This document shows, one piece after another, positions 1 through 9,335 of a stretch of DNA of 64,000 nt (positions within the stretch are counted from its first letter, which is position 1; the number at the start of each line of letters is the position of its first letter). The translations under genes and the position numbers were made by a program. Source of the stretch: Nocardioides ochotonae (GTDB taxonomy: Bacteria; Actinomycetota; Actinomycetes; Propionibacteriales; Nocardioidaceae); the NCBI RefSeq assembly GCF_011420305.2, contig NZ_CP061769.1, positions 3,707,001-3,771,000 of the forward strand, given 5' to 3'. Below the pieces are notes generated by a model. It was given only the letters and a program-made list of their open reading frames with translations, ran no database searches and had not been told where the DNA came from.

Positions 1-207
1 CCGGGTCACCGAGCGGCCCTCGAAGCGGACCTGGCCCTTCGTGGGCTTCTGGAGCCCGCTGATCACGTTGAAGCAGGTGGTCTTGCCGGCCCCGTTGGGA
101 CCGATCAGGCCGGTGATCCGGCCGGCGTGGGCCTCGAAGGAGGCGTGGTTCACCGCGGTGACCCCACCGAACTGCACGACGACGTCGTCGACCTCAAGGA
201 GCGGCAT
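1..207 (-). CDS. LivG-type branched-chain amino acid ABC transporter ATP-binding protein (partial)
   Basis: Only the first 69 codons lie in the window; the rest continues past the left edge. The ATG start at 207 gives MPLLEVDDVV followed by a Walker A motif GPNGAGKTT at about residues 36-44, then the CFNVISG segment typical of LivG. As the cytoplasmic ATPase of a hydrophobic amino acid transport (HAAT) importer, it would power the adjacent permease. The start lies inside the end of the permease gene (14-nt overlap), so the two are probably translationally coupled. True substrate is not visible from the sequence. Confidence 0.9.
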   Translation of the reverse strand, partial: MPLLEVDDVVVQFGGVTAVNHASFEAHAGRITGLIGPNGAGKTTCFNVISGLQKPTKGQVRFEGRSVTR

Positions 208-2182
208 GGACGGGCACCTCCTTCTGCTCGGACTGCTCGGGCCGGTCGGACTGCTCGGACTCGTCCCCGTCGTACGACGCGGGGCCGGGCTGGGCGCCGC
301 CCCGCTCGGGCAGCACCGGGAGCCGCGCGCGCAGCTGCGGCAGCAGCCGGGTCTGGGCCAGCCGTCCGCCCTTGAAGAGGAGGTTGGCCAGGCCGTTCGG
401 GTCCCGGCCCAGGGCGACGGCGCCGAAGCCGATCACCGCGAAGATCAGCCCGGACAGCTCGGGGTGGTCGCTCTGCAGGACCGGCATCAGCATCAGCCCG
501 ATGCCGCCGAAGGTGGCGCCGGTGACGGTGGTGACGCCGAAGACCACGGCGAGCAGGAGCAGCGGCAGGCTGTTGAAGAACTGGAAGTCGGCGGCGCCGA
601 TGGTCTCGCGCAGCCCGGCGAACAGGGCGCCGGCCATCCCGGCCATCCCGGCCGACAGCGCGAACAGCCCGACGCGGAACCAGCGCATGTCCAGCCCGAG
701 GGTCCCGCAGGCGGCCGGGCTGTCGCGCATCGCGATCAGCACCCGCCCGAGCGGTCCGCGGCGCAGGGCGAGCAGGAACAGCGCCATCAGCATGAAGAAC
801 AGCGCCATCAGCATCACGTAGCCGCCGGTCGAGCCCACCGTGGTGCCGAAGAACGACATCCGCCCGGCCGGCAGCGTCCCGTTGAACCCGAAGGCGGACT
901 CGTGCTGGAAGACCAGCTTGTCCATGATCACGCCGAAGGCCATCGTGGCGAGCGCGAGGTAGAGCCCGGTCAGCCGCAGCACCGGCAGCGCGACCAGCGC
1001 GCCGACCCCGGCGGCGATCAGCGAGGCCAGCGCGAGGCCGTAGAGCGAGGGCTCGTCGAGCTTGGCGTAGGCGAGCGCGCCGACGCCGGCGAAGGAGAGC
1101 TGGGCCAGCGAGACGTGGCCGCCGTACCCGGTCAGCAGCACCAGCGAGAGCATGACCATCGCGTAGGTGGCGGCGGTGCCGAGCAGCAGCAGGTGGGCGC
1201 TCGACAGCGAGCCGGACAGCAGCGCGACGACGCCGAGCAGCACCCCGCCCCAGGCGAGCGCCTTGGGCAGTGAGGGCACCGGCGCGGCGACGCTGCCCTT
1301 GACCTGGCCGATGCGCAGCTGGGCCTGCGGCAGCGCCACGATCACCGCGAACAGGAACAGCGCGGGCAGGACGTTGCGGACGCTGTTGAAGACGCCCTCG
1401 GTCGGCAGGTAGCCCGAGGCGTACGACGTGGACAGGCCCAGCACCATCGCGCCGACGAACGTCATCGGCAGGCTCTTGAGCCGCCCGAACATCGCGGCGG
1501 CGTAGGCGTTGATGACCAGCAGGGTCAGCGCGTAGTAGTCCAGGCCGACCTGGGAGACCAGCAGCACCCCGGCGAGCGCGGCCAGCGAGGTGCCGATCGC
1601 CCAGGACAGGGCGGCGGCGGTGTCGGGCCGCCCGCCGAAGAGCTTGAGCAGCTCGGGGTTGTCCACCGAGGCACGCATCGCGGTGCCGATCCGGGTGCGG
1701 CTGAGCAGCAGGAACAGCCCGGCGGCGACGACCGCGGACAGCAGGATCGTGATCAGCTGGTGACCGGTGACGGTGACGGTGCCCAGCTCCACCCGGGTCT
1801 CGGGCAGGAAGGGCATCACGCTGCGCGCCTCCGGCTTCCAGACCTGGGTGGCCAGGCCGATGCAGCCGACCAGGAGCCCGACGGTGACGACCAGCGAGAC
1901 ACTGACCGGCCCCTCCCCCAGCCCGCGGCACACGAAGCGCTGGAGGAACCAGCCGACGGCCGGGGCGACCACGAGCAGCACCAGCACCAGCGCCAGCCAG
2001 GTGGGCATCCCCTGACGCACGCTGAAGTCCCAGAACAGGAAGGACATCACCATGCCGAGGGCGCCGTGGGCGATGTTGAAGACGCGGGTGGTCGTGTAGG
2101 TCAGCACCAGGCCGCTCGCCGCGATGGCGTACGCCGCGCCGCTGAACAGCCCGAAGATCGTGAAGGCCAGGAAGGTGCTCAC
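194..2182 (-). CDS. Fused LivH-LivM branched-chain amino acid ABC transporter permease
   Basis: A 662-residue membrane protein in which a LivH-like half (about residues 1-290, opening with FGLFSGAAYAIAASGLVLTY and the FNIAHGALGM motif) is joined to a LivM-like half (about 315-610, with LLTGYGGHVSLAQLSFAGVGA and the RGPLGRVLIAMRDSP loop that contacts the ATPase). Usually LivH and LivM are separate proteins of about 300 residues. The GTG start at 2182 has a good AGGAGG eight bases upstream. It sits between the binding protein and LivG genes in one leftward operon. The hydrophilic C-terminus is rich in Glu, Gln and Ser. Role: the two transmembrane halves of a HAAT importer. Confidence 0.9.
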   Translation of the reverse strand: MSTFLAFTIFGLFSGAAYAIAASGLVLTYTTTRVFNIAHGALGMVMSFLFWDFSVRQGMPTWLALVLVLLVVAPAVGWFLQRFVCRGLGEGPVSVSLVVTVGLLVGCIGLATQVWKPEARSVMPFLPETRVELGTVTVTGHQLITILLSAVVAAGLFLLLSRTRIGTAMRASVDNPELLKLFGGRPDTAAALSWAIGTSLAALAGVLLVSQVGLDYYALTLLVINAYAAAMFGRLKSLPMTFVGAMVLGLSTSYASGYLPTEGVFNSVRNVLPALFLFAVIVALPQAQLRIGQVKGSVAAPVPSLPKALAWGGVLLGVVALLSGSLSSAHLLLLGTAATYAMVMLSLVLLTGYGGHVSLAQLSFAGVGALAYAKLDEPSLYGLALASLIAAGVGALVALPVLRLTGLYLALATMAFGVIMDKLVFQHESAFGFNGTLPAGRMSFFGTTVGSTGGYVMLMALFFMLMALFLLALRRGPLGRVLIAMRDSPAACGTLGLDMRWFRVGLFALSAGMAGMAGALFAGLRETIGAADFQFFNSLPLLLLAVVFGVTTVTGATFGGIGLMLMPVLQSDHPELSGLIFAVIGFGAVALGRDPNGLANLLFKGGRLAQTRLLPQLRARLPVLPERGGAQPGPASYDGDESEQSDRPEQSEQKEVPVHAAP

Positions 2183-2288
2183 GGCTCAGACCTCCTCGGG
2201 GGCTGACGGCGGGCGGGGACGGGTAGCAGGTGCAACGACGCGCGGCGCCGGAGGTGACGGCGAGCCCGGATGGACACGGTCATCGCGC

Positions 2289-3824
2289 TCAGCCGACCTT
2301 GGTGGTGCCCTTGCAGGAGTACGCCGTGCCGCCCGCAGGCACCCAGCGCCCGCCCTTGAGCTCGAGGAAGCGCCAGCAGTCCCCGGTGCGCTTGGCCCCG
2401 ACGTTCTGGGGCGCGTGCAGGCCGTTGGCGTCCCACTTCGACACGCCCTTGAGGTCGGCGACCAGGGTGGAGCGGCTGAGCTTGCCGCCCAGCGCCGTGG
2501 ACCGCTCGACGAACAGCCGCGCGGCCGACCAGGAGTAGAGGCCGAAGAAGCTGGGCTGGGCGCCGGGCTTCACCTGGTTGAGCCAGCTCAGGTAGAGCTG
2601 GAGCTCCTTGTTCCTGGCCTGCTCCTCGAACGGCGTGAAGTTGATGAACAGCTTGGTGCCCTCGACGTCGGCGCCGCCGCCGACGTACTCCTTGGTGTAG
2701 GCGGTCGGGTCGAGCATGAAGACCTCGGGCTCGAAGCCCTGCTGCTTCATCGCCTGCGCCATCCGCACGAACTGCGCGCTGGCGCCGATCATCTGGACGT
2801 ACTCCACGCCCTTGTCCTTCATCGCCTGCACGTACGGCGCGTAGTTGAACTCCGCGACGTCGAGGCCCTGCACGTAGACGAAGCTCATGCCCTGCTTGCC
2901 CATCGCGGCGGCCTGGTACTTGGCGTTCTCGCTCGAGGCGCCGGCGTTGACGTAGAGCATCGCCGCCTTCTTGGCCGCGCCGGCGTGGTTGCGCACGACG
3001 TAGTCGGGCACGGCGTTCTGGAACTCGGTGGCGTTGGTGGACTGCGCGCCGAAGCAGGTGCCGCACCCGGCCCGGTCGGCGCTCACCGCCGCGGAGCGGA
3101 TGTCGGGCAGCCCGCACTGCGCGGCGGTGCTGGACCCGCCGGAGTCGAAGGCCGACATCGAGCCGATCATCGCGAACGTCGTGTCGCAGGCGTCGGTGTA
3201 GGCGGTCTGGTTCGCGCCCGCGTCGCTGCGGCTGTCGTAGGTCTTCAGCTCGAGCTTGCGCCCGCACAGGTCGGTGGTGGCGTTGAAGTAGGCGACGTAG
3301 GCGCGCACGGCGTCCTGGCTGGCCTCGAACAGGCCCGGCACCGGGCCCGAGACGTCGGCCGCGTTGCCGATGACGATCTTGTCGGCGGTGATGCCGGTCT
3401 GGTTCTTGAACCCGGTGCAGCTGCCGGCCTTCACCTGGCCGGTGGGCGCGTTCGCGCCGTCGCCCTCGGTGGCGCCGGGCGCGTCCCCGCCGCCACCGCC
3501 CGATCCCCCGGCGCCGGCTCCGGAGCCGCCGCTGCCGCTGCCGGGGTCCGCGGAGCCGCCGCCCGGGGCACCCGCCCCGCCGCCGGGCGCGGAGCCGTCG
3601 GGAGCGGCGCCCTCGGGCAGCGGCTGGCCGTTCGCGTCGAGCGCGCCGGCCCCCTGCCCCGCGGTGCCGCCGCTGCCGAGCACGGTCTCCGGCTCGAGCT
3701 GGGAGCCGCAGGCGGCGAGGACCAGGCAGAGCACCGCCGAGGCGGCCGCTGCCGGGACGGCCGCACGCCGCGAGGGGCGTCGGCCGGGTGCGGGGCGAGC
3801 GAGACGAGCCACTGGATCCTCCAC
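2289..3824 (-). CDS. LivK-type ABC transporter substrate-binding lipoprotein
   Basis: A 511-residue periplasmic-binding-type protein. The N-terminus is a lipoprotein signal with an LVLAAC lipobox (Cys about 39). It is followed by an unusually long low-complexity Gly/Ser/Pro/Ala tether (about 45-125), then a type-1 binding domain starting near ITADKIVIGNAADVSGPVPG. It carries many cysteines (for instance RAGCGTC), suggesting disulfides in the exported domain. The GTG start at 3824 is used; a second GTG at 3809 is possible. It is the first gene of the Liv operon. It binds the ligand outside the membrane and hands it to the LivHM permease; ligand unknown. Confidence 0.85.
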   Translation of the reverse strand: MEDPVARLARPAPGRRPSRRAAVPAAAASAVLCLVLAACGSQLEPETVLGSGGTAGQGAGALDANGQPLPEGAAPDGSAPGGGAGAPGGGSADPGSGSGGSGAGAGGSGGGGGDAPGATEGDGANAPTGQVKAGSCTGFKNQTGITADKIVIGNAADVSGPVPGLFEASQDAVRAYVAYFNATTDLCGRKLELKTYDSRSDAGANQTAYTDACDTTFAMIGSMSAFDSGGSSTAAQCGLPDIRSAAVSADRAGCGTCFGAQSTNATEFQNAVPDYVVRNHAGAAKKAAMLYVNAGASSENAKYQAAAMGKQGMSFVYVQGLDVAEFNYAPYVQAMKDKGVEYVQMIGASAQFVRMAQAMKQQGFEPEVFMLDPTAYTKEYVGGGADVEGTKLFINFTPFEEQARNKELQLYLSWLNQVKPGAQPSFFGLYSWSAARLFVERSTALGGKLSRSTLVADLKGVSKWDANGLHAPQNVGAKRTGDCWRFLELKGGRWVPAGGTAYSCKGTTKVG

Positions 3825-3828
3825 CGAG

Positions 3829-3848
3829 AACTAGAACAGGTACCAGTT
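3829..3848. promoter_or_regulatory. KstR-like palindromic operator in the Liv operon promoter
   Basis: AACTAGAAC-AG-GTACCAGTT is an inverted repeat with 9-bp arms, 7 of 9 matching, ending 5 bp upstream of the binding-protein GTG. The left arm is a perfect match to the half-site of the mycobacterial KstR box (AACTAGAAC...GTTCTAGTT). KstR is the TetR-family repressor of sterol catabolism. No kstR gene is in this window, so a related TetR regulator could equally use the site. Confidence 0.4.
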
Positions 3849-3931
3849 CGTCAACGAGGTCCCGCGGCAAAGGTGACGGCCGCCACGCTCACAGCCGTCG
3901 CGGACGCCTGCGGGTGGGTCCGGCGGGCGGG

Positions 3932-5512
3932 TCAGTCGCGGTGGAGCGCGACGTACGGCGCGACGTCGAAGCGGCCGTTGGTCTGCAGCTCGACGAGCTG
4001 GATGCCGACCGGGCGCCCGTCGCGGTAGGTGATCAGGCTGATCTGGGCCGGCCGGCGGATCTTCGAGCCGATCGCGATGGCGTACGCCGCGCCGCCGGTG
4101 GTGCCGGTGGTGTAGCTGTAGCCGACCGACCCGTTCTCGGCGACGACCCGCTCGGGGCCGACGTCGACGTGCAGGTGGCCCCCGACCACGAGGTCGACAC
4201 AGCCGCGGCGCAGCGCCTCGTCGCCGAGGTTGGCGTCGTGCACCAGCAGGGTGCCGATCGGCTCGCCCTCGTCCTCGGCGGCCGTGCAGGCGGTGTCGGC
4301 CAGCTGGTCGGCGACCTCGGTGAAGCTGAGGTCGCCCTCGTCGCGCCAGCTTCCCAGGCCGCTGGAGCGCGGGTCGTCGACGCCGAGGATCGTCGAGCCG
4401 CCGGGGCCCTCGACGATCTCCCCGTCGAGCATCTGCCAGCCGTCGGACAGCAGCCGGTCGCGGACGAAGTCGCCGCGGTCGTGGTTGCCCGCGATGCCGT
4501 AGCGCCGGTCCTCGTAGGGCTCCTCGTCGAACGCGGCGCTGAGGGAGTCCAGCGAGAACCCCTCCCACTCCGCTCCGGTGGAGGTGTCGTCGCCGCCATT
4601 GAGGATGGCCGTCGCACCGGCGGCGTCGCCGACCGCGCGGGCCACCGCGTCCATGCCGATGTTGTCGTGACGGTCCGAGATCAGCAGCGCGACCGTCTCG
4701 TCCGGGCCGGGCTCGCGCAGGTCGAGGTCGACGGCCTTCGCCTCCGCGGCCGCGTAGAAGGTCTTGCTCTTGTCGTAGGTCTCGACGGCGCTCTCCAGCA
4801 GCCGGCGGGTCTGGGCGGTGGTCACGTCTCCGCGCACCTCCAGGCCGGCCGCCTCGGCGGGGATCGGCACCTGGGAGCCGAGGAAGGTGCCCAGCGTCAT
4901 CCACCGGTCGGTGTCCTCGACCGGCCCGTCGTCGCGCCACGGCGCCCACAGGCCGAGCACGAGCGCGCCGGTGAGCCACATCGCCACGGCGCCCTGCCAG
5001 GTCGGCACCAGGCGCAGCAGCTCGCGGCGCCGTCGCGGGCCGAGCAGCACCCACAGGCCGACCGGGACGGCGGCGAGGAGCGCGCCGCGCACCGCGGCGT
5101 CCACCGCCAGGTCCACGACCGCCGCGCTCAACCGGGCGCGCACACCGTCGGGCTGGCTGGCGATGTAGCCGTAGCGCTCGAAGAGCGCGTCGGTGGAGGC
5201 GGCGTCGGTCTTGCCCAGCTGGAGCTCCATGCCGATCGGGCTGCCGGAGTCCAGGCGCAGGTCGGGCAGGACCGGACCGGTCAGCAGCACCACCTCACCG
5301 GAGAAGTCCGGGGTGAGCATCGCGTCGTGGCTGGCGACGGAGACCGCCTTGGAGCTGCCCAGGAACTGCGCCAGGCCGATCGCGAGCGCGAGCACCAGCC
5401 ACACCCCGACGTACGCCGCGACCAGGAGGGGTCGCGGACCTCGCCGGGCGCTCCCGCCCGGCGAGCCCTGCTCCGCGGCGGTGCCCGGAGCGGTCGGATC
5501 AGCGGGCCGCAC
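3932..5512 (-). CDS. Membrane-anchored metallophosphoesterase
   Basis: A 526-residue protein with one N-terminal transmembrane segment (about 29-50), two more near the middle, and a C-terminal calcineurin-like phosphoesterase domain. The metal-binding motifs appear in order: SDRHDN, NGGDD, AGNHD and GGHLHV. The domain therefore has an intact binuclear metal site, probably facing outside the membrane; the substrate is not evident. The GTG start at 5512 overlaps the end of rlmB by 14 bases, implying translational coupling. It is the last gene of the cysS-rlmB operon. An in-frame extension upstream lies wholly inside rlmB and is rejected. Confidence 0.85.
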   Translation of the reverse strand: MRPADPTAPGTAAEQGSPGGSARRGPRPLLVAAYVGVWLVLALAIGLAQFLGSSKAVSVASHDAMLTPDFSGEVVLLTGPVLPDLRLDSGSPIGMELQLGKTDAASTDALFERYGYIASQPDGVRARLSAAVVDLAVDAAVRGALLAAVPVGLWVLLGPRRRRELLRLVPTWQGAVAMWLTGALVLGLWAPWRDDGPVEDTDRWMTLGTFLGSQVPIPAEAAGLEVRGDVTTAQTRRLLESAVETYDKSKTFYAAAEAKAVDLDLREPGPDETVALLISDRHDNIGMDAVARAVGDAAGATAILNGGDDTSTGAEWEGFSLDSLSAAFDEEPYEDRRYGIAGNHDRGDFVRDRLLSDGWQMLDGEIVEGPGGSTILGVDDPRSSGLGSWRDEGDLSFTEVADQLADTACTAAEDEGEPIGTLLVHDANLGDEALRRGCVDLVVGGHLHVDVGPERVVAENGSVGYSYTTGTTGGAAYAIAIGSKIRRPAQISLITYRDGRPVGIQLVELQTNGRFDVAPYVALHRD

Positions 5513-6464
5513 GCGCCTCGGCGACGGCGTACAGGGTGACGCTCGCGGCGACACCGGCGTTGAGCGACTCCAAGGAGTTGGCCATCGGGATCGAGACGAG
5601 CTGGTCGCAGGTCTCCGCGACCAGGCGCGAGAGCCCCTCGCCCTCGGAGCCGACGACCACGACGAGCGGGCCCTCGGCCAGCCCGTCGGGTGCGACGAGC
5701 TCGCGCAGGGTGATGTCGCCGTCGGCGGCCAGACCGACCACCATGCAGCCGGCCTCCTGGTAGGCCTTGATCTGGCGCACCAGGTTGACCGTCTGGGCGA
5801 CCGGGATCCGGGCCGCGGCACCGGCGCTGGTCTTCCAGGCGGCGGCGGTCATGCTGGCCGAGCGGCGGTCCGGGATCACGACGCCGTGCGCACCGAAGCC
5901 CGCGGCGGAGCGGATGACCGCGCCGAGGTTGCGGGGGTCGGTGACGTGGTCGAGCATCACGATCAGCGGCTTCTCGACGTTCTCGGCGGCGAGCTCGAGC
6001 AGGTCGTCGGCGTGGGCGTACTCGAAGGCCGGGACCTTCGCGGAGATGCCCTGGTGGACCGCCACGCTGGTGATCTTGTCGAGCTCGGAGCGCGCGACCT
6101 CGAGCAGCGCGATGCCGCGCTCGGCGGCGAGGCGGAAGACCTCGCGCAGGCGGGCGTCGCGCTCGGTGCCCTCGGCGACGTACACGCCGATGACCGGGAC
6201 GCCCTCGCGCAGCGCCTCCACCACCGGGTTGCGCCCGACGATCCACTCGGCGTCACCGGAGGTCTTGCGGCGCGGACGGCCGCCCTGGCCGCCGGAGCGC
6301 TCGGCGCGCTTCGCCTCCTTGTGGGCCTTGTGGTAGGGGCGGTCCTTCGCCTTCGGCGTCGGCCCCTTCCCCTCCAGGCCTCGGCGCACGCGACCGCCGG
6401 AGCCCACGGTCGGCCCCTTGCTGGTCTTGCGGATCGCGCCCTTGCGCTTGCTGTTCCCTGCCAT
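5499..6464 (-). CDS. rlmB: 23S rRNA (guanosine-2'-O-)-methyltransferase RlmB, SpoU family
   Basis: A 321-residue SpoU/TrmH-family RNA methyltransferase. A basic Lys/Arg/Gly-rich N-terminal tail (about 1-70, characteristic of the actinobacterial form) precedes an RNA-binding domain beginning [18 protein letters not shown]. The C-terminal trefoil-knot SAM domain has the three SpoU motifs: [29 protein letters not shown] and [17 protein letters not shown]. The family 2'-O-methylates G2251 in 23S rRNA (E. coli numbering). The ATG at 6464 shares its A with the cysS stop (TGATG), a coupled cysS-rlmB arrangement that is common in Actinobacteria. Confidence 0.93.
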   Translation of the reverse strand: MAGNSKRKGAIRKTSKGPTVGSGGRVRRGLEGKGPTPKAKDRPYHKAHKEAKRAERSGGQGGRPRRKTSGDAEWIVGRNPVVEALREGVPVIGVYVAEGTERDARLREVFRLAAERGIALLEVARSELDKITSVAVHQGISAKVPAFEYAHADDLLELAAENVEKPLIVMLDHVTDPRNLGAVIRSAAGFGAHGVVIPDRRSASMTAAAWKTSAGAAARIPVAQTVNLVRQIKAYQEAGCMVVGLAADGDITLRELVAPDGLAEGPLVVVVGSEGEGLSRLVAETCDQLVSIPMANSLESLNAGVAASVTLYAVAEARAAR

Positions 6465-7858
6465 CAGGCGAGGCTCCACTTCGGTCCGTCGGGTGTGTCG
6501 GTGACCTCGACGCCGGCCGCCTTGATCCGGTCCCGGATCGCGTCGGCGGCGGCGAAGTCCTTCGCCGCGCGGGCCTGGGCCCGCTGCTCGAGAAGGCCGG
6601 CGACGAGGACGTCGACGGCGTGGGTGAGCTGGTCGTCGTTGCCCGCGGGGGCGCCCCAGGCGGGGTCCGCGGGGTCGAGCCCGAGCACGGCGAGCATCGC
6701 GCGGACCTCGGCGGCCTTCGCGCGCGCCCCGGCCTCGTCGCCGGCGCCGAGCAGGCGGTTGCCCTCGCGGACGGTGTCGTGCAGCACCGCGACGGCAGCG
6801 GGGGTGCCGAGGTCGTCGTTCATCGCCGCGGCGAACGCGGCCGGCACGGAGCCGCCCTCGATGTCGGGCATCCGCTCGAGGAAGCCCTCGACGCGGCGGA
6901 AGCCGGACGCGGCCTCCTCGAGCGCCTCGAAGCTGAACTCGACGTGGCTGCGGTAGTGCGCGGCCACGAGGTAGTAGCGCAGCTCGATGCCGCGGAAGCG
7001 CTGGAGCACCGCGGGGATGGTGAGGCTGTTGCCGAGCGACTTGCTCATCTTCTCGCCGGCGGTGGTGATCCAGGCGTTGTGCATCCAGTACGACGCGAAG
7101 TGCTGGCCGGCCGCGCGGGACTGGGCGAGCTCGTTCTCGTGGTGGGGGAAGCGCAGGTCGACGCCGCCGCCGTGGATGTCGAAGGCGGTGCCGAGGTACT
7201 TGCCGGCCATCGCCGAGCACTCGATGTGCCAGCCCGGGCGGCCGCGGCCCCAGGGGCTGGGCCACGAGGCGGTCTCCGGCTCGGAGTCCTTGCGGCCCTT
7301 CCACAGCGCGAAGTCACGGGGGTCGCGCTTGCCGCGCGGGTCGGCGTCGCCGGCCGGCTCCATGTCGTCGACGCCCTGACGGGTCAGTGCGCCGTACTCG
7401 GGCCAGCTGCGCACGTCGAAGTAGACGTCGCTCGAGCCGTCCTCGGCCGCGTAGGCGTGGCCGCGCTCGATGAGCAGCGCGATCAGCTCGACCATCTCCG
7501 GGACGTGCCCGGTCGCCAGCGGCTCGTAGGTCGGCGCGGCGACGTTGAGGGCGGCGTAGGCGGCGCTGAGCTGGCGCTGCATGTCGTAGGCGAGGTTGTA
7601 CCAGGGACGACCCTGCTCGGCCGACTTCGCCAGGATCTTGTCGTCGATGTCGGTGACGTTGCGGATGAAGGTGACCTCGTAGCCGAGGTGACGCAGCCAG
7701 CGCTGGAGGACGTCGAAGTTGACGCCCGAGCGCACGTGGCCGACGTGCGGCTCCGACTGCACCGTGAGACCGCAGACGTAGAGACCCGCCTTCCCCTCCT
7801 CGAGGGGGACGAAGTCACGCACTTCGCGGGTCGCACTGTCGTAGAGCCTGAATGTCAC
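6464..7858 (-). CDS. cysS: Cysteinyl-tRNA synthetase
   Basis: A 464-residue class I aminoacyl-tRNA synthetase that charges tRNA-Cys in the cytoplasm. It has [15 protein letters not shown] near residues 27-41 (zinc-binding Cys29 and the HIGH-type PHVGH), HIECSAMA in the catalytic domain, the HENELAQS segment and [10 protein letters not shown] as the KMSKS loop at about 265-275. Length is normal for CysS. It is not the mycothiol ligase MshC, which is shorter (about 410 residues). It starts with ATG at 7858 and is the first gene of cysS-rlmB-phosphoesterase. Confidence 0.96.
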   Translation of the reverse strand: MTFRLYDSATREVRDFVPLEEGKAGLYVCGLTVQSEPHVGHVRSGVNFDVLQRWLRHLGYEVTFIRNVTDIDDKILAKSAEQGRPWYNLAYDMQRQLSAAYAALNVAAPTYEPLATGHVPEMVELIALLIERGHAYAAEDGSSDVYFDVRSWPEYGALTRQGVDDMEPAGDADPRGKRDPRDFALWKGRKDSEPETASWPSPWGRGRPGWHIECSAMAGKYLGTAFDIHGGGVDLRFPHHENELAQSRAAGQHFASYWMHNAWITTAGEKMSKSLGNSLTIPAVLQRFRGIELRYYLVAAHYRSHVEFSFEALEEAASGFRRVEGFLERMPDIEGGSVPAAFAAAMNDDLGTPAAVAVLHDTVREGNRLLGAGDEAGARAKAAEVRAMLAVLGLDPADPAWGAPAGNDDQLTHAVDVLVAGLLEQRAQARAAKDFAAADAIRDRIKAAGVEVTDTPDGPKWSLA

Positions 7859-7958
7859 CGGGCCAGTCTAGGGAGAGCGCTGCCCCGGGACCGCATCCGT
7901 GCGCCGCCTGCGCCCCGTGGGCCCGGTCCGGTTGACTGGTGTGACACGTGGGACAGGA

Positions 7959-9290
7959 GTGACGACTCGTCGTATCGTGGGGCGGGTGCGCCTTCCCCTC
8001 GCCGCCGCCCTGGTCACCAGCCTGATCACCCTCCCCGCGCTCGCGCCGGTCCCGCCCGCCGCCTCGGCGGCCGACGGCGCCGTGAGTGCGCCCAGCGCGC
8101 GATCGGCGGTGGGTGCTGCTCCCGCCGCGCGCACTGCCGCCCGCCGGGTCGACCTGACCCGCTGGGCCACGCCGGCCGAGCTGGGCCGCGGGACGATGCG
8201 CGGGACCACCGTGCACCGCGGCCGGGTGGTGCTGTCGGGGGCCACGGCCACCCGACGCCTCGGCGGCACGCGGTACGACGCGGGGACCTGGCTCTCGCCG
8301 TGGACCGCGCCGGGCTTCGACTACTCCGAGCTGATCGCCTCCTGGGCGGCGCGCACCCCCGCGGCGTCCCTGGTCGAGGTCAGCGTGCGCGGCCGCGCGC
8401 CCGACGGCACCCTCTCCAGCTGGGACGTGCTCGCCCGCTGGGCCGCGAACGACCAGCAGGTGAGGCGGACCACCGTCTCCGGGCAGGACGACGACCTGGC
8501 CTCGGTCAACGTCGACACCTGGGTGGCGCGCCAGCCCGCCGGGCTGCGCTCCTGGCAGCTGCGGGTCACGCTGCTGCGCAAGGCCGGCACCGCGGCCAAG
8601 CCCAAGCTCGTCTCGGTCGGCGCGATGTCCTCGCGGCTGCCCAGCGGCGCGGTGAGCACCTCCGCGGCGGGCAAGGCCCGCGGCGTGGTTCTCGACGTGC
8701 CGCGCTACTCCCAGATGACCCACCAGGGGCACTCCCCGCAGTGGGGCGGCGGCGGGCAGGCGTGGTGCTCGCCCACCTCGACCTCGATGGTGCTCGGCCA
8801 CTACGGCCGGCTGCCGCGCCCGGCGGCGTACTCCTGGGTGGGGGCGGGGCACCCCGATCCGTGGGTGGACCACGCGGCACGGATGACCTACGACCACTCC
8901 TACCGCGGCACCGGCAACTGGCCGTTCAACACCGCCTACGCCGCGAACCTGGCCGGGGACGCCTTCGTCACCCGGCTGACCTCGATGCTCCAGGTCGAGC
9001 GGTTCATCCTGGCCGGCATCCCGGTGGTGATCTCGGTGTCCTTCGGCCGCGGCGAGCTCGCCGGCGCACCGATCTCGGCCACCAACGGCCACCTGCTGGT
9101 CGTGGTCGGCTTCACCGCGTCCGGCGACGTCGTCGTCAACGACCCCGCCGCAAGCACCCGCGCCGGCGTGCGCCGTACCTATGACCGCGGCCAGCTGGAG
9201 AACGCCTGGCTGCCCCGCTCCGGCGGGCTGGCCTACATCATCCGCGACGCCGCCCACCCGCTCCCGTCGCCCTCGCCGGGCAACTGGTGA
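7959..9290 (+). CDS. Secreted C39-like cysteine peptidase
   Basis: An exported protein of about 443 residues. The signal sequence runs RRIVGRVRLPLAAALVTSL... to an Ala-rich cleavage region ending near AASA. A beta-rich N-terminal region is followed by a C39-like papain-fold domain. The likely catalytic residues are Cys270 in QAWCSPTS, His378 in NGHLLVVV and Asp395 in VNDPAA. Such proteins are usually extracellular cysteine proteases or amidases; the substrate is unknown. Start choice is uncertain: GTG 7959 keeps an arginine-containing n-region and leaves about 100 bp facing cysS. GTG 7986 and GTG 7899 are in-frame alternatives. Confidence 0.8.
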   Translation: MTTRRIVGRVRLPLAAALVTSLITLPALAPVPPAASAADGAVSAPSARSAVGAAPAARTAARRVDLTRWATPAELGRGTMRGTTVHRGRVVLSGATATRRLGGTRYDAGTWLSPWTAPGFDYSELIASWAARTPAASLVEVSVRGRAPDGTLSSWDVLARWAANDQQVRRTTVSGQDDDLASVNVDTWVARQPAGLRSWQLRVTLLRKAGTAAKPKLVSVGAMSSRLPSGAVSTSAAGKARGVVLDVPRYSQMTHQGHSPQWGGGGQAWCSPTSTSMVLGHYGRLPRPAAYSWVGAGHPDPWVDHAARMTYDHSYRGTGNWPFNTAYAANLAGDAFVTRLTSMLQVERFILAGIPVVISVSFGRGELAGAPISATNGHLLVVVGFTASGDVVVNDPAASTRAGVRRTYDRGQLENAWLPRSGGLAYIIRDAAHPLPSPSPGNW

Positions 9291-9335
9291 CCCCTCCCGC
9301 CCGCACCCGCTGACCGCGGGGCGGGGGTGAATGCC

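Noticed and set aside
41..1273. Long Gly/Arg/Gln/His-rich open frames opposite nearly every gene (for example here and at 5193-6956, 50772-53906)
   Set aside because: They are shadows of high-GC codon bias: low-complexity composition, no domains, and each lies antisense or out of phase to a gene with clear motifs.
3932..5821. A 629-residue start for the metallophosphoesterase at 5821
   Set aside because: The first 100 residues are entirely within rlmB in another frame and Arg/Ser-rich; GTG 5512 gives the expected topology.
6464..7858. MshC (mycothiol cysteine ligase), a CysS paralogue
   Set aside because: Length of 464 residues, the rlmB neighbour and full C-terminal region fit true CysS rather than MshC of about 410 residues.
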